Assembly (NCBI GenBank): GCA_003165465.1
Contig: PLUM01000014.1
Location: 63,999-127,998, forward strand
Reading direction: 5' to 3'
DNA: 64,000 nt
From: Acidobacteriota bacterium
Lineage (GTDB): Bacteria > Acidobacteriota > Terriglobia > Acidiferrales > UBA7541
Shown: piece by piece, positions 8,480 to 18,200 of the stretch
How the letters are laid out: every line of letters begins with the position of its first letter
Position numbering within the stretch: the stretch's first letter is position 1
Program-made: the position numbers and the translations under genes
Notes under the pieces: generated by a model
Told to the model about the DNA's origin: nothing
The model's input: only the letters and a program-made list of their open reading frames with translations
Database searches by the model: none

Positions 8480-9172
8480 CTAAGGTGTGGGAATCGTGGC
8501 GGAGGTCTGCGCGGAATAGGCGCTTTCCGCGCCGGTAGACGTTACCGAGGTCACCACATAATAATAGGTAAGTCCGCCCTGAACGCTAGTGTCGGAGTAG
8601 GAGTTCGCTGACACCATGGGGAAATCGATTTTCAGGAATGGCCCGCCAGAAATTTCGGAGCGGTAGACATTATAACCGGGCACTGTGGACGTGCTCGGAG
8701 TCCATTGCAGCGCCACGGAATGGGCAACTCCATGCACTGCCGAGCCGGATAGTGAAACCGTGGATGGCGAATTGGAAACATCGCTCGAAACGGATACATT
8801 CCCCGACAAAGTTCCAGCCGTTTGCGGCGAATAAATCACACTAAATGTGGACTGCTGTCCCGGCGCAATCACCAGAGGAATCGAAATGCCCGCGAGCGTG
8901 ACTCCGGAAGCCGTGGTGCTCACCGACGTAACCGTAAGATTCGATCCCCCGCCATTCGATATGGTGACCGATTGAGATACCGTGCTGTTCAGGGCTATGG
9001 CGCCAAAACCAATCGACGATGGCCCTACTGAAATCATCGCGGCGGACTGGCTTGATCCAGGCCTTGATGCGCTGGTTAGACCGATGCAGCCCAAACTAGG
9101 CAGAATAACCGAAAGCAGAAGGATCCAAATGCCAGCACGAATTGACTTCTTTCGCGTTGCACACATGTACAT
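8480..9172 (-). CDS. lipoprotein with choice-of-anchor-D and FN3-like domains
   Basis: The protein has about 230 residues from the ATG at 9172. It has a positively charged start (TRKKSIRAG), a hydrophobic core ILLLSVILPSLGC ending in a lipobox cysteine, then a beta-rich ASPM-SPD2-Hydin/choice-of-anchor-D domain (SVGPSSIGFGAIALNS onward, FSVIYSPQTAGTLSG) and a C-terminal fibronectin-III-like module (VALQWTPSTSTVPGYNVYRS, YYYVVTSV). It is probably a lipid-anchored surface or periplasmic protein; its ligand is unknown. The two C-terminal modules are clearly related to those of the larger protein encoded just upstream (9393-11474), indicating duplication. ATGs at 9166 and 9223 are alternative starts. 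Confidence 0.75.
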   Translation of the reverse strand: MYMCATRKKSIRAGIWILLLSVILPSLGCIGLTSASRPGSSQSAAMISVGPSSIGFGAIALNSTVSQSVTISNGGGSNLTVTSVSTTASGVTLAGISIPLVIAPGQQSTFSVIYSPQTAGTLSGNVSVSSDVSNSPSTVSLSGSAVHGVAHSVALQWTPSTSTVPGYNVYRSEISGGPFLKIDFPMVSANSYSDTSVQGGLTYYYVVTSVTSTGAESAYSAQTSATIPTP

Positions 9173-9392
9173 CGCACGTTTTCTCGCGCCGCGGAAACAT
9201 TCGCTCCTGCCTAAATTTTTCATTACGGCGATTGTGGGTTGTAGAGGGCGTGGAAAACTACTGTCCCAGCGTACACTTATGGTACAGGGGGGGGAACCTG
9301 CACCAGGCACACCCGTATTGTGGTAAAAAGCGGGTCGCTCCTCAGCTTGACGTACGGCCCGCTACATCCGATCCCCTTGTATGCCGCCCGGT

Positions 9393-11474
9393 CTAGGGAA
9401 TCGTTGCCGTCGCTTCCGTCGAGTAGGCGCTCTCCACCCCGCCCGAATCCACCGCCGTCGCCACGTAGTAGTACGTCGTGCCCGACACGACGGCCGTGTC
9501 CGTGTCCGATGTCGCCGCGATCAGCGTGGAATTCAATTTTGTGTATGGTCCACCGCTCACCGTGGAACGGTACGCATTGTAGCCGGACACAGTGGACGTG
9601 CTCGCGGACCAGGCCAGCGCAACGGAATGTGAAACCGGCTGCATGCCTGTTCCGGACAATGTAATGGTCGCCGGGGAACTGCCGGCGTTGCTGGATACCG
9701 TGATGCTGCCGGAAGAAGCTCCCGATGCCGACGGCGTGAACATAACATTTAGCGTTGCGGTTTGCCCGGGCGCCACAATCTGCCCGGACGGAACGCCGCT
9801 TGCCGTAAATCCCGCGCCGGAAACCGTGACGTTGGAAACCGTCACGTCCGAGTTTCCGGCGTTCGTAAAGATAACGGACAGCGTGCTGCTGCTGCCAATG
9901 TTCACACTCGAAAAGTTCAAACTGGTCTGGCTGGCATTGAGGATGTATGTGGCGGCATTCACCGTGAGTGTGGCTGCGTTGCTGGTGATATTGCCCGCGA
10001 TATTGGAAACGGTAACGGTAAATTGCGCGCCGCTGTTCGCCGTGGTTGTCGCGGGAGTTGTGTATGAGGACGAAGTAGCGCCATTAATCGCCGTGCCGTT
10101 CTGATTCCACTGATATTTCAGAGTCGCCGTACCCGTCGCCGCCACAGAGAATGTCGCCGTCTGCCCGGCGATTACCGTCGCGCTGGCCGGCTGCGTGGTG
10201 ATCGACGGCGGTGTATTAACCGTCAGCGTGACGGCATTGCTCGTCACGCTGCCCGCGTTTCCGGTAACAACCACGGTGAATTGCGCTGCGTTGTCCGACG
10301 CCACTGTCGCCGGCGTCGTATATGACGCCGCTGTGGCGCCACTGACGGCTGTCCCGTTCTTCTTCCACTGATACGTCAGCGTCCCCGTGCCCGAAGCCGT
10401 GATGCTGAACGTGGCGGTCTGTCCCACGGTTACGGTTTGGTTCGCGGGCTGCGCCGAAATCGTTGGCGGTACATTGACCGTCAGCGTGGCGGCGTTGCTC
10501 GTCACGCTGCCCGCGCTGTTCGTGACGGTCACGGTGAACTGCGATCCCCCGTCCGTTGCAACCGTTGCAGGCGTTGTGTACGACGCCAACGTGGCGCCGC
10601 CAATCGCCGCTCCATTTTTGTTCCATTGATACGCAAGGGTTGCCGTGCCCGTTGCCGCCACAGAGAATGTCGCCTTCTGCCCGGCGATTACCGTCGCGCT
10701 AGCCGGCTGCGTGGTGATCGACGGCGCCACGGCTGCCGCGGTCACCGTAAGAGTCGCGGCATGGCTCGTCAGATTCCCGTTGCTGTCGGTCACCACCACG
10801 GTAAATAGCGCGCCGTTATCCGCGCTCGTCGTCACGGGCGTCGTGTAGGACGCCACGGTTGCACCACTGATGGCCGTGCCGTTCTTCTTCCACTGATAGG
10901 TAAGAGTCCCGGTTCCCGACGCCGCAACCGCAAAGCTTGCGCTCTGTCCGGCGACGACACTCTCGCTCGCCGGCTGCGTTGCGATCATGATCGGCGCTAT
11001 CCCCGCTCCACTGAGAGAAATGGCCAGCGGAGAATTCGTCGCATTGCTGACGATCGAGATGTTTCCCGTGGCGCTCCCCGTGCTTGCCGGAGCGAATTGC
11101 ACCTGATAGGACTGGCTCTGCCCGGCGCCCATCGAGGTGGAAGCAATTCCTCCCGTGACGCTGAAACCCGCGCCGGTGATCGTGCCCGCCGAGATCGTCA
11201 CCGCCGCGCTGCCCGTATTGGTCAGCGTCAAGGTCTGCGAGCTGCTTGCGCCATCCACGATGTTTCCATAGGCGAGGCTTGTGGCGCTCGCCGCGAGTGT
11301 TCCTGACCCAGAGCCAGCCGAGGCCGTAGACGCCGTGCCTGCGGCCGTCAAGCCCGTACAGCCGGAAAGGGACAAGGCCGCGAAAATAGCCAAAATTGGA
11401 ATCAGTAACGTGCGCGAAGCGCGGCGCGCCGTCTTACGGTGCGAGTGAACGTGACAAGTTTGATGTGTTCTCAT
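9393..11474 (-). CDS. large lipoprotein with four tandem Ig-like domains
   Basis: The protein has about 693 residues from the ATG at 11474, chosen because it directly precedes a charged region and the hydrophobic stretch LLIPILAIFAALSLSGC with a lipobox cysteine. Then follow a choice-of-anchor-D domain, four tandem Ig-like repeats of about 85 residues each with the recurring pattern QPAS-V-AGQ-ATF and YQW-KNG-AI-GAT, a second choice-of-anchor-D domain (SQTSLNFSSVNIG) and an FN3-like C-terminus (VALAWSASTSTVSGYNAYRS). Proteins of this build are surface-exposed adhesion or carbohydrate-contact scaffolds; no catalytic motif is visible. It is a larger paralogue of 8480-9172. Confidence 0.78.
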   Translation of the reverse strand: MRTHQTCHVHSHRKTARRASRTLLIPILAIFAALSLSGCTGLTAAGTASTASAGSGSGTLAASATSLAYGNIVDGASSSQTLTLTNTGSAAVTISAGTITGAGFSVTGGIASTSMGAGQSQSYQVQFAPASTGSATGNISIVSNATNSPLAISLSGAGIAPIMIATQPASESVVAGQSASFAVAASGTGTLTYQWKKNGTAISGATVASYTTPVTTSADNGALFTVVVTDSNGNLTSHAATLTVTAAAVAPSITTQPASATVIAGQKATFSVAATGTATLAYQWNKNGAAIGGATLASYTTPATVATDGGSQFTVTVTNSAGSVTSNAATLTVNVPPTISAQPANQTVTVGQTATFSITASGTGTLTYQWKKNGTAVSGATAASYTTPATVASDNAAQFTVVVTGNAGSVTSNAVTLTVNTPPSITTQPASATVIAGQTATFSVAATGTATLKYQWNQNGTAINGATSSSYTTPATTTANSGAQFTVTVSNIAGNITSNAATLTVNAATYILNASQTSLNFSSVNIGSSSTLSVIFTNAGNSDVTVSNVTVSGAGFTASGVPSGQIVAPGQTATLNVMFTPSASGASSGSITVSSNAGSSPATITLSGTGMQPVSHSVALAWSASTSTVSGYNAYRSTVSGGPYTKLNSTLIAATSDTDTAVVSGTTYYYVATAVDSGGVESAYSTEATATIP
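9957..10988 (-). repeat. four in-gene tandem repeats encoding Ig-like domains
   Basis: Four consecutive units of roughly 250-265 bp each encode the Ig-like domains of the lipoprotein. Units 2 and 4 are nearly identical over QPASATVIAGQ and FSVAATGTATL; units 1 and 3 share GTGTLTYQWKKNGTA. The ABAB likeness suggests that a two-unit block was duplicated as a whole. The repeats are in frame and coding throughout. Confidence 0.8.
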
Positions 11475-11752
11475 ATCGAAATCCAGTCTAGAAATCAGGT
11501 GGGAAAAGCATCTACTGGTCGGGGGAACGAAACACGGACAGGCATCTTCGCTGGCCACGCGAACATCGCGGGCGATTAGAGAAAGCTCATGTACAGTCTG
11601 GCCTGACCCTTCGGCCATGCCTTATTTCGATAAGTTTATTCTCATGTGGAAAAACAGTGCGCGCGGAAAGAAGAGCGGAATGAAACGTTCTGAAAAACTA
11701 GAGGGTTTTCCGTAAATCAATTGCGGGGCTATCGGACAAATCTGAAACAGCA

Positions 11753-11849
11753 GAAAATCCCCGGGTCTGAATACCCGGGCTACAGCAGTCGCGCAGGTTT
11801 ACCGTTGCGCGGCGTGCTGTAGCCCGCCTCTTCAGAGAGGGGGGTTTTC
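11753..11849. repeat. palindromic intergenic element, family C (long copy)
   Basis: An imperfect inverted repeat of about 97 bp. The outer arms begin GAAAATCC and end GGTTTTC, and the inner arms read GGGCTACAGCA and TGCTGTAGCCC. It includes CTGTAGCCCGCCTCTTCAGA, which recurs with few changes at 35464-35493. It lies between the lipoprotein start and the permease stop, 22 bp beyond the stop, and could end the importer transcript. Confidence 0.7.
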
Positions 11850-11870
11850 CGCCAGCTTACGCAACGCGTC

Positions 11871-12638
11871 CTAACTGGTAGCGGCCGTGGCCATTCCCCA
11901 CTTCTGGCGGATCGAGGAATCGAGCTTGCGGAACAAGACGCCGTCAACAATGTATCCAAGCAGCGCGATCAGGACCATGACGGCGACAACCAGGTTGATA
12001 TCGTTCAAATCGCGGCCCGTCATCAAAAGCTGGCCGAGGCCCAAGGAAATGTAAATCATTTCGCCGGTGATCAGTGAGCGCCAGGCAAACGCCCAGCCCT
12101 GCCTCAGCCCATCGATCAGGTACGGCAGGCTCGCGGGCAGCAGCACGTGCCAGAACATCTGCGGCCCTTTTGCGCCCAGATTGCGCCCGGCCATGGACAA
12201 GATGCGCGGCACATTATCGAAGCCCGACTTGGTCGCCTGCGTCACGGCCAGCAGCGAGCCGGTAATGGTCACGAAAATAATCGCCGTCTCGCTCAAGCCA
12301 AACCAGAGCAGCGCGATGGGAACCCAGCAACTGCTCGGCAAACTTTGCAGGCTGAGGATCACGCGCCCCAGCGTGTCCTCCAGAAATTTATTCGACGCCA
12401 GCGCCATGCCCAGGAGAATACCGAGAACCACGGAGATGACATAGCCGATCACGACGCGCCGCAGGCTCACGCCGATGCCGATCAGGAGGCTGTGGTCCTT
12501 GAAGCCGTCGTACAAGGACTGCGCGACTCCCTGCGGCGTGGGAAAAAGATACGGCGGCCATATTTTCGCGAGCGCCAGCCCCTCCCAAACCACAAGCGCG
12601 CCGGCGGCAAACATAATTTGGTTAACGCTTTTCTTCAC
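11871..12638 (-). CDS. ABC transporter permease, SsuC/TauC type
   Basis: The protein has about 255 residues with around six hydrophobic segments. It carries the BPD-type permease signature region, LGAKGPQMFWHVLLPASLPYLIDGLRQGWAFAWRSLITGEMI, typical of SsuC/TauC/NrtB inner-membrane subunits. The N-terminus VVWEGLALAKIWPPYLFPTPQGV is also family-like. I favour the GTG at 12638, preceded by GGAG seven bases upstream and giving a normal SsuC N-terminus; an ATG at 12653 and one at 12614 are possible. It overlaps the ATPase gene, so the two are co-translated. Substrate is not readable. Confidence 0.85.
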   Translation of the reverse strand: MKKSVNQIMFAAGALVVWEGLALAKIWPPYLFPTPQGVAQSLYDGFKDHSLLIGIGVSLRRVVIGYVISVVLGILLGMALASNKFLEDTLGRVILSLQSLPSSCWVPIALLWFGLSETAIIFVTITGSLLAVTQATKSGFDNVPRILSMAGRNLGAKGPQMFWHVLLPASLPYLIDGLRQGWAFAWRSLITGEMIYISLGLGQLLMTGRDLNDINLVVAVMVLIALLGYIVDGVLFRKLDSSIRQKWGMATAATS

Positions 12639-13572
12639 GCGAATACTCCGCATTAAAGGAACGATCGATTTCCTCGCGCAGTTGGCCGAGAATTTCCTTG
12701 GACAGGTACGCCACGTCCGAATCTTCCACATGCCGCGGACGGTTAAGATGGATCCGAAACTGTTTCTTGATGCGCCCGGGCCGGAAACTCATCAGCAGCA
12801 CGCGGTCGCCAAGGCGCACGGCTTCGCGGACGTTGTGCGTGACGAACACGATGGTCGGCGCGGTTTCCTTCCAGATGCGCTCGAGTTCATCGTGCAGCAT
12901 GTCTCGCGTTTGCGCGTCGAGCGCCGCGAAAGGCTCGTCCATCAAAAGTATTTTGGGACGGAGCGCGAGCGACCGCGCCAGCGCCACGCGCTGCTTCATG
13001 CCGCCGGAGAGTTGATGAATGTAATGATCCTCGAAATGCGAAAGGTGAACCATGCGCAGGAACACACGCGCGCGATCCCGCCGCTCGTCCTTCGATACTC
13101 CCGCCATTTTTAATCCGAACTCCACGTTTTGCCGCACCGTGAGCCATGGAAACAGCCCCAGCTCCTGAAAGAGCAAAATTCGGTCCGTGCCCGGACCTTT
13201 TACAGGCGCGCCGTCCACCGTGATTTCTCCGGTGGTGGGGCGGTCCAGGCCGGCGATCAGGTGCAGGAGCGTGGATTTTCCGCAGCCAGACGGCCCGACG
13301 ATGCAGACGAATTCGCCCTGCTCGATTTCCAGATCGATGTTTTGCAGCGCGGGCGTGAACGAGCCGCGCGAGTTCGTGTAGCTGCGGAAGACGCCGCTCA
13401 GCGAGATGCTTTCTTTCCCTGTGGACTCGTCCGCGGGCCGCGGACCGGAATCGGCCGAGGCCATTAAGGCTGGTTTTGTCGACGCCATCGGTTCGTCCTC
13501 CACGATTTCCACGGGCGCAACACGCCCCCCGCCCATCGAGCGGTTAAACAGGTCTAGAACGTAGTTCGTCAT
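12622..13572 (-). CDS. ABC transporter ATPase, SsuB/TauB type
   Basis: This 316-residue ATPase powers the importer. Walker A is GPSGCGKST, the Q-loop LFQELGLFPWLTV, the signature LSGGMKQRVALARSL, Walker B ILLMDEPFAALDAQTR and the H-loop FVTHNVREAV, all intact. The segment LFPWLTVRQNVEFGLK is typical of nitrate/sulfonate/taurine importers. It has an unusual N-terminal extension of about 55 residues before the ATPase core, rich in Pro, Ala and Ser with no recognised motif. It overlaps the substrate-binding protein gene (ATGA at 13569-13572). Confidence 0.9.
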   Translation of the reverse strand: MTNYVLDLFNRSMGGGRVAPVEIVEDEPMASTKPALMASADSGPRPADESTGKESISLSGVFRSYTNSRGSFTPALQNIDLEIEQGEFVCIVGPSGCGKSTLLHLIAGLDRPTTGEITVDGAPVKGPGTDRILLFQELGLFPWLTVRQNVEFGLKMAGVSKDERRDRARVFLRMVHLSHFEDHYIHQLSGGMKQRVALARSLALRPKILLMDEPFAALDAQTRDMLHDELERIWKETAPTIVFVTHNVREAVRLGDRVLLMSFRPGRIKKQFRIHLNRPRHVEDSDVAYLSKEILGQLREEIDRSFNAEYSREEKR

Positions 13573-14639
13573 TGCACTGGCCTCGCCTTCTTTTCGCGAA
13601 GAATTTCATTGAGCAGCGTCAGGTCATACAGCCCGGAAAGATCCGGCTGCGTGCGTCCCAGAAAACCTTCGTCAAATGCCTGCTGGCTGGATTTCAGAAG
13701 CGACGAGCGGATCGGATCGTAGGTCACGGCCATGCGGGAAAACGCGTCGTTCAGGACTTCTGGCGCGAGCGGCTTGCCGGTTTCCTTTTGCAATTGCTGG
13801 TTCAGGAGCTGCTTGGCCTGCTCGGGATTCTTGTTGATCCAATCGGTAAGCTCCACATGGGCGCGGAGAAAGTTCTTCACCACATCGGGACGCTCCTTCA
13901 GAAACTTGGGGCGCACGATGAGGTTGGTGATGACGAACTCGCGGTTCGGCCACAGGTCGCGCTCATCGAGGAAAATCCGGCCGCCCGCTTCATGCACCAG
14001 CCGCGCCGCCCACGGCTCGGGCGCCCAGGCCGCGTCGAGTTGTCCCTTCAAAAATAGGGTGAACTGGTCGGCGTTTGTAATCGGAAGGACCTGAACGTCG
14101 CCGCCCTTTTCCCGCGCCTGGAGTCCGTTGGCGCGCAGCCAGGAGCGCATCGCCACGTCCTGCGAATTGCCCTGCTGCGGCGTGGCGACTTTCTTGCCGT
14201 GAAAATCCGAGGCCTTCTGAATCCCCGCACCTTGCCGCACGACGAGCGATGCTCCGCCGCTCGCGGCCCCGGCAATCACCCTGACCGCGGCGCCCTGCGA
14301 CCGCACGTAGCCCGTCACCGTGGGATTCGGGCCGACATACGCGAGATCGATGGCATTGGCAAACAGCGCCTCGATCGCGGATGGCCCGGCATTGAACGCT
14401 TTCCATTCGATCTGTACGCCCGGCCCGACAGCCTTCTCAAACTCGCCGCACGCGCGACCCACGAGCGCCTGCGCGTGCGTGATGTTCGTGAAATATCCCA
14501 CGCGCAGCACGACGGGTTTCTGCTGCGCGCCGGCGCTGAAAACGCAGAGTAACAAAAGGATGGCCGGCAGCATCGCCCGCAGCAGCGCTCTTCCGCGCTC
14601 GTTGCTCTCGTCCCACCGACTTTTAAAAATTTCCCTCAT
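13569..14639 (-). CDS. ABC transporter substrate-binding protein, SsuA/TauA/NMT1 type
   Basis: This 356-residue exported protein has an N-terminal signal (ALLRAMLPAILLLLCVFSAGAQQ) followed by the periplasmic-binding fold of the aliphatic sulfonate/taurine/nitrate group: VLRVGYFTNITHAQALVG, FNAGPSAIEALFANAIDLAYVGPNP, and the KVATPQQGNSQDVAMRSWL segment characteristic of SsuA. It starts the importer operon. Sulfonates, taurine, nitrate or thiamine precursors are all possible ligands; no desulfonating enzyme lies nearby to decide. Confidence 0.88.
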   Translation of the reverse strand: MREIFKSRWDESNERGRALLRAMLPAILLLLCVFSAGAQQKPVVLRVGYFTNITHAQALVGRACGEFEKAVGPGVQIEWKAFNAGPSAIEALFANAIDLAYVGPNPTVTGYVRSQGAAVRVIAGAASGGASLVVRQGAGIQKASDFHGKKVATPQQGNSQDVAMRSWLRANGLQAREKGGDVQVLPITNADQFTLFLKGQLDAAWAPEPWAARLVHEAGGRIFLDERDLWPNREFVITNLIVRPKFLKERPDVVKNFLRAHVELTDWINKNPEQAKQLLNQQLQKETGKPLAPEVLNDAFSRMAVTYDPIRSSLLKSSQQAFDEGFLGRTQPDLSGLYDLTLLNEILREKKARPVQ

Positions 14640-14687
14640 TGCGATTCGTCCGCCCCGTTTGCGCCGCGTATGCGGCTGAAATGCGCC

Positions 14688-14732
14688 CTAAAATAAAAAT
14701 CCCACCGCCAGTATTGCTCCGGCGGTGGGATT
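14688..14732 (-). terminator. rho-independent terminator
   Basis: A 12-bp perfect stem, AATCCCACCGCC with GGCGGTGGGATT (14699-14710 and 14721-14732), with an 10-base loop. On the minus strand it is followed by ATTTTTATTTTA. It would end transcripts coming from the tRNA-Cys side before the importer operon starts at 14639. Confidence 0.8.
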
Positions 14733-14940
14733 CTAGAATTGCCCGTTATGATTCTAGATTATTCAGACCCCAGCACCAGAAGACGCACACGTACAGCAGG
14801 TACAACAAAGGCAAGCCTGCTTGGTCTTCTGGACGTAGGATTTCACGAGATAAGCGTACTGAAACATGGCTTCGAAGTCAATCCGTCATTCGCCGCGCGT
14901 GTTGAGTTTCATTTCGAACATAGTGGTGGCGCGGAGTCTT
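14733..14940. other. stretch without a supported gene between a terminator and repeat A1
   Basis: Short plus-strand frames exist (up to about 67 codons), but none has a ribosome-binding site or a motif I recognise. A minus-strand transcript from tRNA-Cys to the terminator would cross this region. Confidence 0.4.
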
Positions 14941-15021
14941 AGTGGCACAGGCTTCAGCCTGTGTGCTTTTGATTTGAGGCAAGCTTAAGTCAAGAGAACA
15001 CAGGCTGAAGCCTGTGCCACT
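14941..15021. repeat. 81-bp palindromic element, family A (copy A1)
   Basis: Two exact 24-bp inverted arms at 14941-14964 and 14998-15021, each built on CACAGGCTTCAGCCTGTG, itself an interrupted palindrome, flank a 33-bp spacer beginning GCTTTTGATTTGAGGC. It has the same length, arms and, in the opposite orientation, spacer as the copy at 43064-43144. It lies 25 bp downstream of tRNA-Cys. Confidence 0.9.
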
Positions 15022-15045
15022 GAATTACCAGGAATGTGGAAAAAT

Positions 15046-15119
15046 TGGAGGCGCGGGGCGGGATCGAACCGCCGATAAAGGTTTTGCAGACCTTTGCCTT
15101 ACCACTTGGCGACCGCGCC
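15046..15119 (-). tRNA. tRNA-Cys (GCA)
   Basis: The minus strand folds as a tRNA: acceptor GGCGCGG/CCGCGCC, the D-arm with GCCAAGTGGTAAGGC, an anticodon arm AAGGTCTGCAAAACCTT with anticodon GCA, and a T-arm GGCGGTTCGATCCCGCC. The discriminator base is U73, an identity element of tRNA-Cys, and CCA is encoded at 15046-15048. Length is 74 nt with CCA and there is no long variable arm. Confidence 0.97.
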
Positions 15120-15182
15120 TCGGACGTAAAACAATTCTATCAGATGATCCGCTGTATCGTCTTTCCCTCGGCCTCTCGGATG

Positions 15183-15220
15183 AAAAAAAATCGAGGGAGG
15201 TGACCCTCCACCCCCCTCGA
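15183..15220 (-). terminator. rho-independent terminator of TonB receptor gene 1
   Basis: A hairpin TCGAGGG...CCCTCGA (15191-15197 with 15214-15220) extended by GG/CC pairs. On the minus strand it is followed by a run of eight T residues (15183-15190). It lies 32 bp beyond the stop of the receptor gene at 15253. Confidence 0.85.
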
Positions 15221-15252
15221 AGTTGCCGGATCGTCTTTCCCGGACGGATTAG

Positions 15253-18200
15253 TTAGAACGAGATCTTCAGTCCGATTTGGACTTCCCGAGCATCACCCGA
15301 ACCTACGACCGGGTTCCCGGCAACGACGTCGGGTGTTCCCAGCGCGCCGCCGAATACTGAACTGTTAACTGTCGTCGGTACCCCACCCACACTGATCGTC
15401 GTGGGATTTACCGCCGAGGGGTCGTTGTTTCCGCCGCTGGAGCCATTGGATGCACCGTATGGATTCTCTGGAATGGGGTGGTTGAAGATGTTGAATACCT
15501 CAAGCCTCAATTGGGCTGTAAACCGTTCCTTGAACGTGAAGTTCTTGAAAACGGAGAGGTCCAGGTTCCGGAAACCTGAGTCACGGAAAATGTTCCGGCC
15601 CATCGTACCAAATGTTCCCGCGACGGGAGGAGTCATAACCGAGTTGCCGTTTGCGTAGCAGCCACCTGCCGCAAGGGTAGAGGCGTCAGGAGCCTTGGCT
15701 ACGCAATTCGCGGCATAAGTGGCTGTTTGGGAGGCCGAAACCAACGAGGTCTGTTGAGACTGGCCGTCATACGTCGTGCAGTTAACGCCGGAAGTACCGC
15801 CCCCGGAGGGAAAGCCGTAGCAGTAGGGGACACCATTCGCGGTGCCCTTGAAGTCGGACGGGTTCCCGAAGAAATCCCATCGATCCGTGGAGTCGCCAGC
15901 GCCGCTGAAGTTGTTATTATAGTCGTTCACGAGCCAGGGCTGGGAACTCTGGAGGGTGACGATGCCGTTAACCTGCCATCCCTTAAACGCCTGAGCGAAA
16001 CCGTTGATTCCTGGAATGTTGTAAGTCCCGGTCAGTGTCAAACGGTGACGAACGTCAAAGTCGCTGTTTCCGTATTCTGCTCCTGGATTGACGGAATTCT
16101 GAGGAATGAGCCCGAAACGATTCAGGGAACCGTTGTCGAGGCCATGGGCATAAGTGTATCCGGCCGTGAAAGACACCCCGTGAGACATGCGCTTGGTCAG
16201 GGTCGCCTGCAGGCTGTTGTAGTTAGAATGCGTGTCGTTCGTCATCACGTTAATGTATTGAAAGTAGGGGAATTTGGAAGCGTAGGGACGAACGCAGGAA
16301 CCCGAACTAGGAGCGCACGCGTTGACATCGGCGAAACCAGTTAATCTTGAGCCGGTGTTGCCTACGTAACCAATCTCCAACGACATGTTGTTGCCGAAGG
16401 CGTGTGTGACGCCAAGGTTGTAATTCGTGACGTACGGCGTTTTGAGATTCGGGTCCACTCCCATGATGGAACACGGACCCGGGTTTGTCCCAACGCTATC
16501 CCCGCACTTAATTTGCGCGCTCTTCGGGAAGACCGTTGTTTGGGTTCCTGGCGTCACGGACGTAGCACACGTCGAGACGACAGCCGGATCCCAGCAGAGT
16601 TGGTTTGCGTTATAAGCGTAGGGAGCGACGGCGATTGAACCTGTACCGTTTACGACCGAGGCACCCGCAAAGAACGTGGCCGCCGTCGGGTCGCCAGCGA
16701 GGCTGACGCTCGAACTATTCTGGAATTGATTCTGGTTCATCCATTCGACGGAGGTGAAAGACGAATACATGACGCTGAAGCCGCCTCGGACCACGGTCGT
16801 CCCCTTGCCGTTCACGTCATACGCGAAACCTAAGCGGGGTGACAAGTTGCCTCGATTGGGATTCCACATGGTATTTTCGCCTGGCTGACCCTGCTGGACG
16901 AGCCCCGTTGCTGAGTTCGGGTCGAAGTTGCCCCAGAGGTTATTGGCCTCTTTAATCGGTGAAGCGTATTCGTAGCGCAAGCCCAAATTGAGCGTAAACT
17001 TCGGGGTCAGGCGCCAGTCATCCTGAACGAACCCTGCCATGTACGTATTGAGCATTCTGCGGGTGGGGTCGCCGACCAAGGCCTTTCCAGCTGCACCGGA
17101 TTTTGTTTTCATGTTTCCCGTAAAAAAGCCGGGGAGGCTAGCAAAATTTATCCGGCCCCGGCCATAATCCGGGATGTAGGAGTCGGCCTCGATGTTCGTA
17201 TACTCGCCGCCGAACTTCAGACTGTGTTTGCCCACCAGGTAAGAAAAACTGTCCTGAACGTCCCAGTAGGGGTTTGGGGCAATCGCCTGAGGTCGGTTGT
17301 GCCAGGTGCCATAAAGGGCAAAACCACCAATTTCGAGGGTGGGAAGTCCGGGTACGGTCAAGCCCGTGTTGACACCAGGAATTGAGGCACCGGCATCGGC
17401 GCTGGTCGTCAGGAAGGTCATGCGGTTGTAGCCGAACCGCACCTCATTCACCATATTGGAGTTAGGGGTGTAATCCCAGGTGCCGGAGGTGCTCCACGTG
17501 TAGATATCAAAACCGTTCGAGAAGAGCTGGTTGATAAAAGCGCGATCCTCACCATTCCCGATGTAGTTGCCGATGAGCAGCATTCCATTGAGGGTGTTCT
17601 TGTTGTTGATGTGATAGTCGATTTTTGCCAAGCCGTTGTGGCTATTATTAATATTCGGAATGGTGCTGACGTAGCCGGTATTGGTAAGGGAAGGGTCACT
17701 CGGGAAAAGGCCGCCCGTGCATGTAGCCGTTGCGGTAGGAGCCGCCCCGGTGACAGTGCAGCCTGCCACTGTCTCACTGACCACGCTAGGGATTCCGCCG
17801 CCGTTTACCACGGACGCGAGCGCGGCCGCGAAACTTGTCGCCGGAGTCGCTCCGACTGAAGACCCAGTCTGGGGAACGCCGCCGGTTGCGGCAAACGAAT
17901 TGCCGATCAAATCAGCCAAGGCCTCGTAGTTGCCAAAGAAGAAGAGTTTGTCCTTGATGATCGGGCCGCCCAAGGAAGCGCCATACTGCTTCAACTGCGT
18001 CGCCGGTTTGTCGCAACTCGTCACCGGGCAAACTCCGTCTGAAGCCGCGGGGTTGAAGTAGTTGCGGGCGTCCCAGTTGGAGCTGCGGTAGAAGCCGTAT
18101 GCCGTGCCGTGCAGGGAGTTCGTTCCGGACCGGATTCCGACGTTCACCACAGCGCCGGGATCCCATCCGTATTCGGCCTTGGGATTTTCCATCAGATTGA

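Noticed and set aside
9957-10988. Tandem repeats considered as a CRISPR array
   Set aside because: Units are about 255 bp, in frame and coding for Ig-like domains; CRISPR repeats are short and separated by unique spacers.
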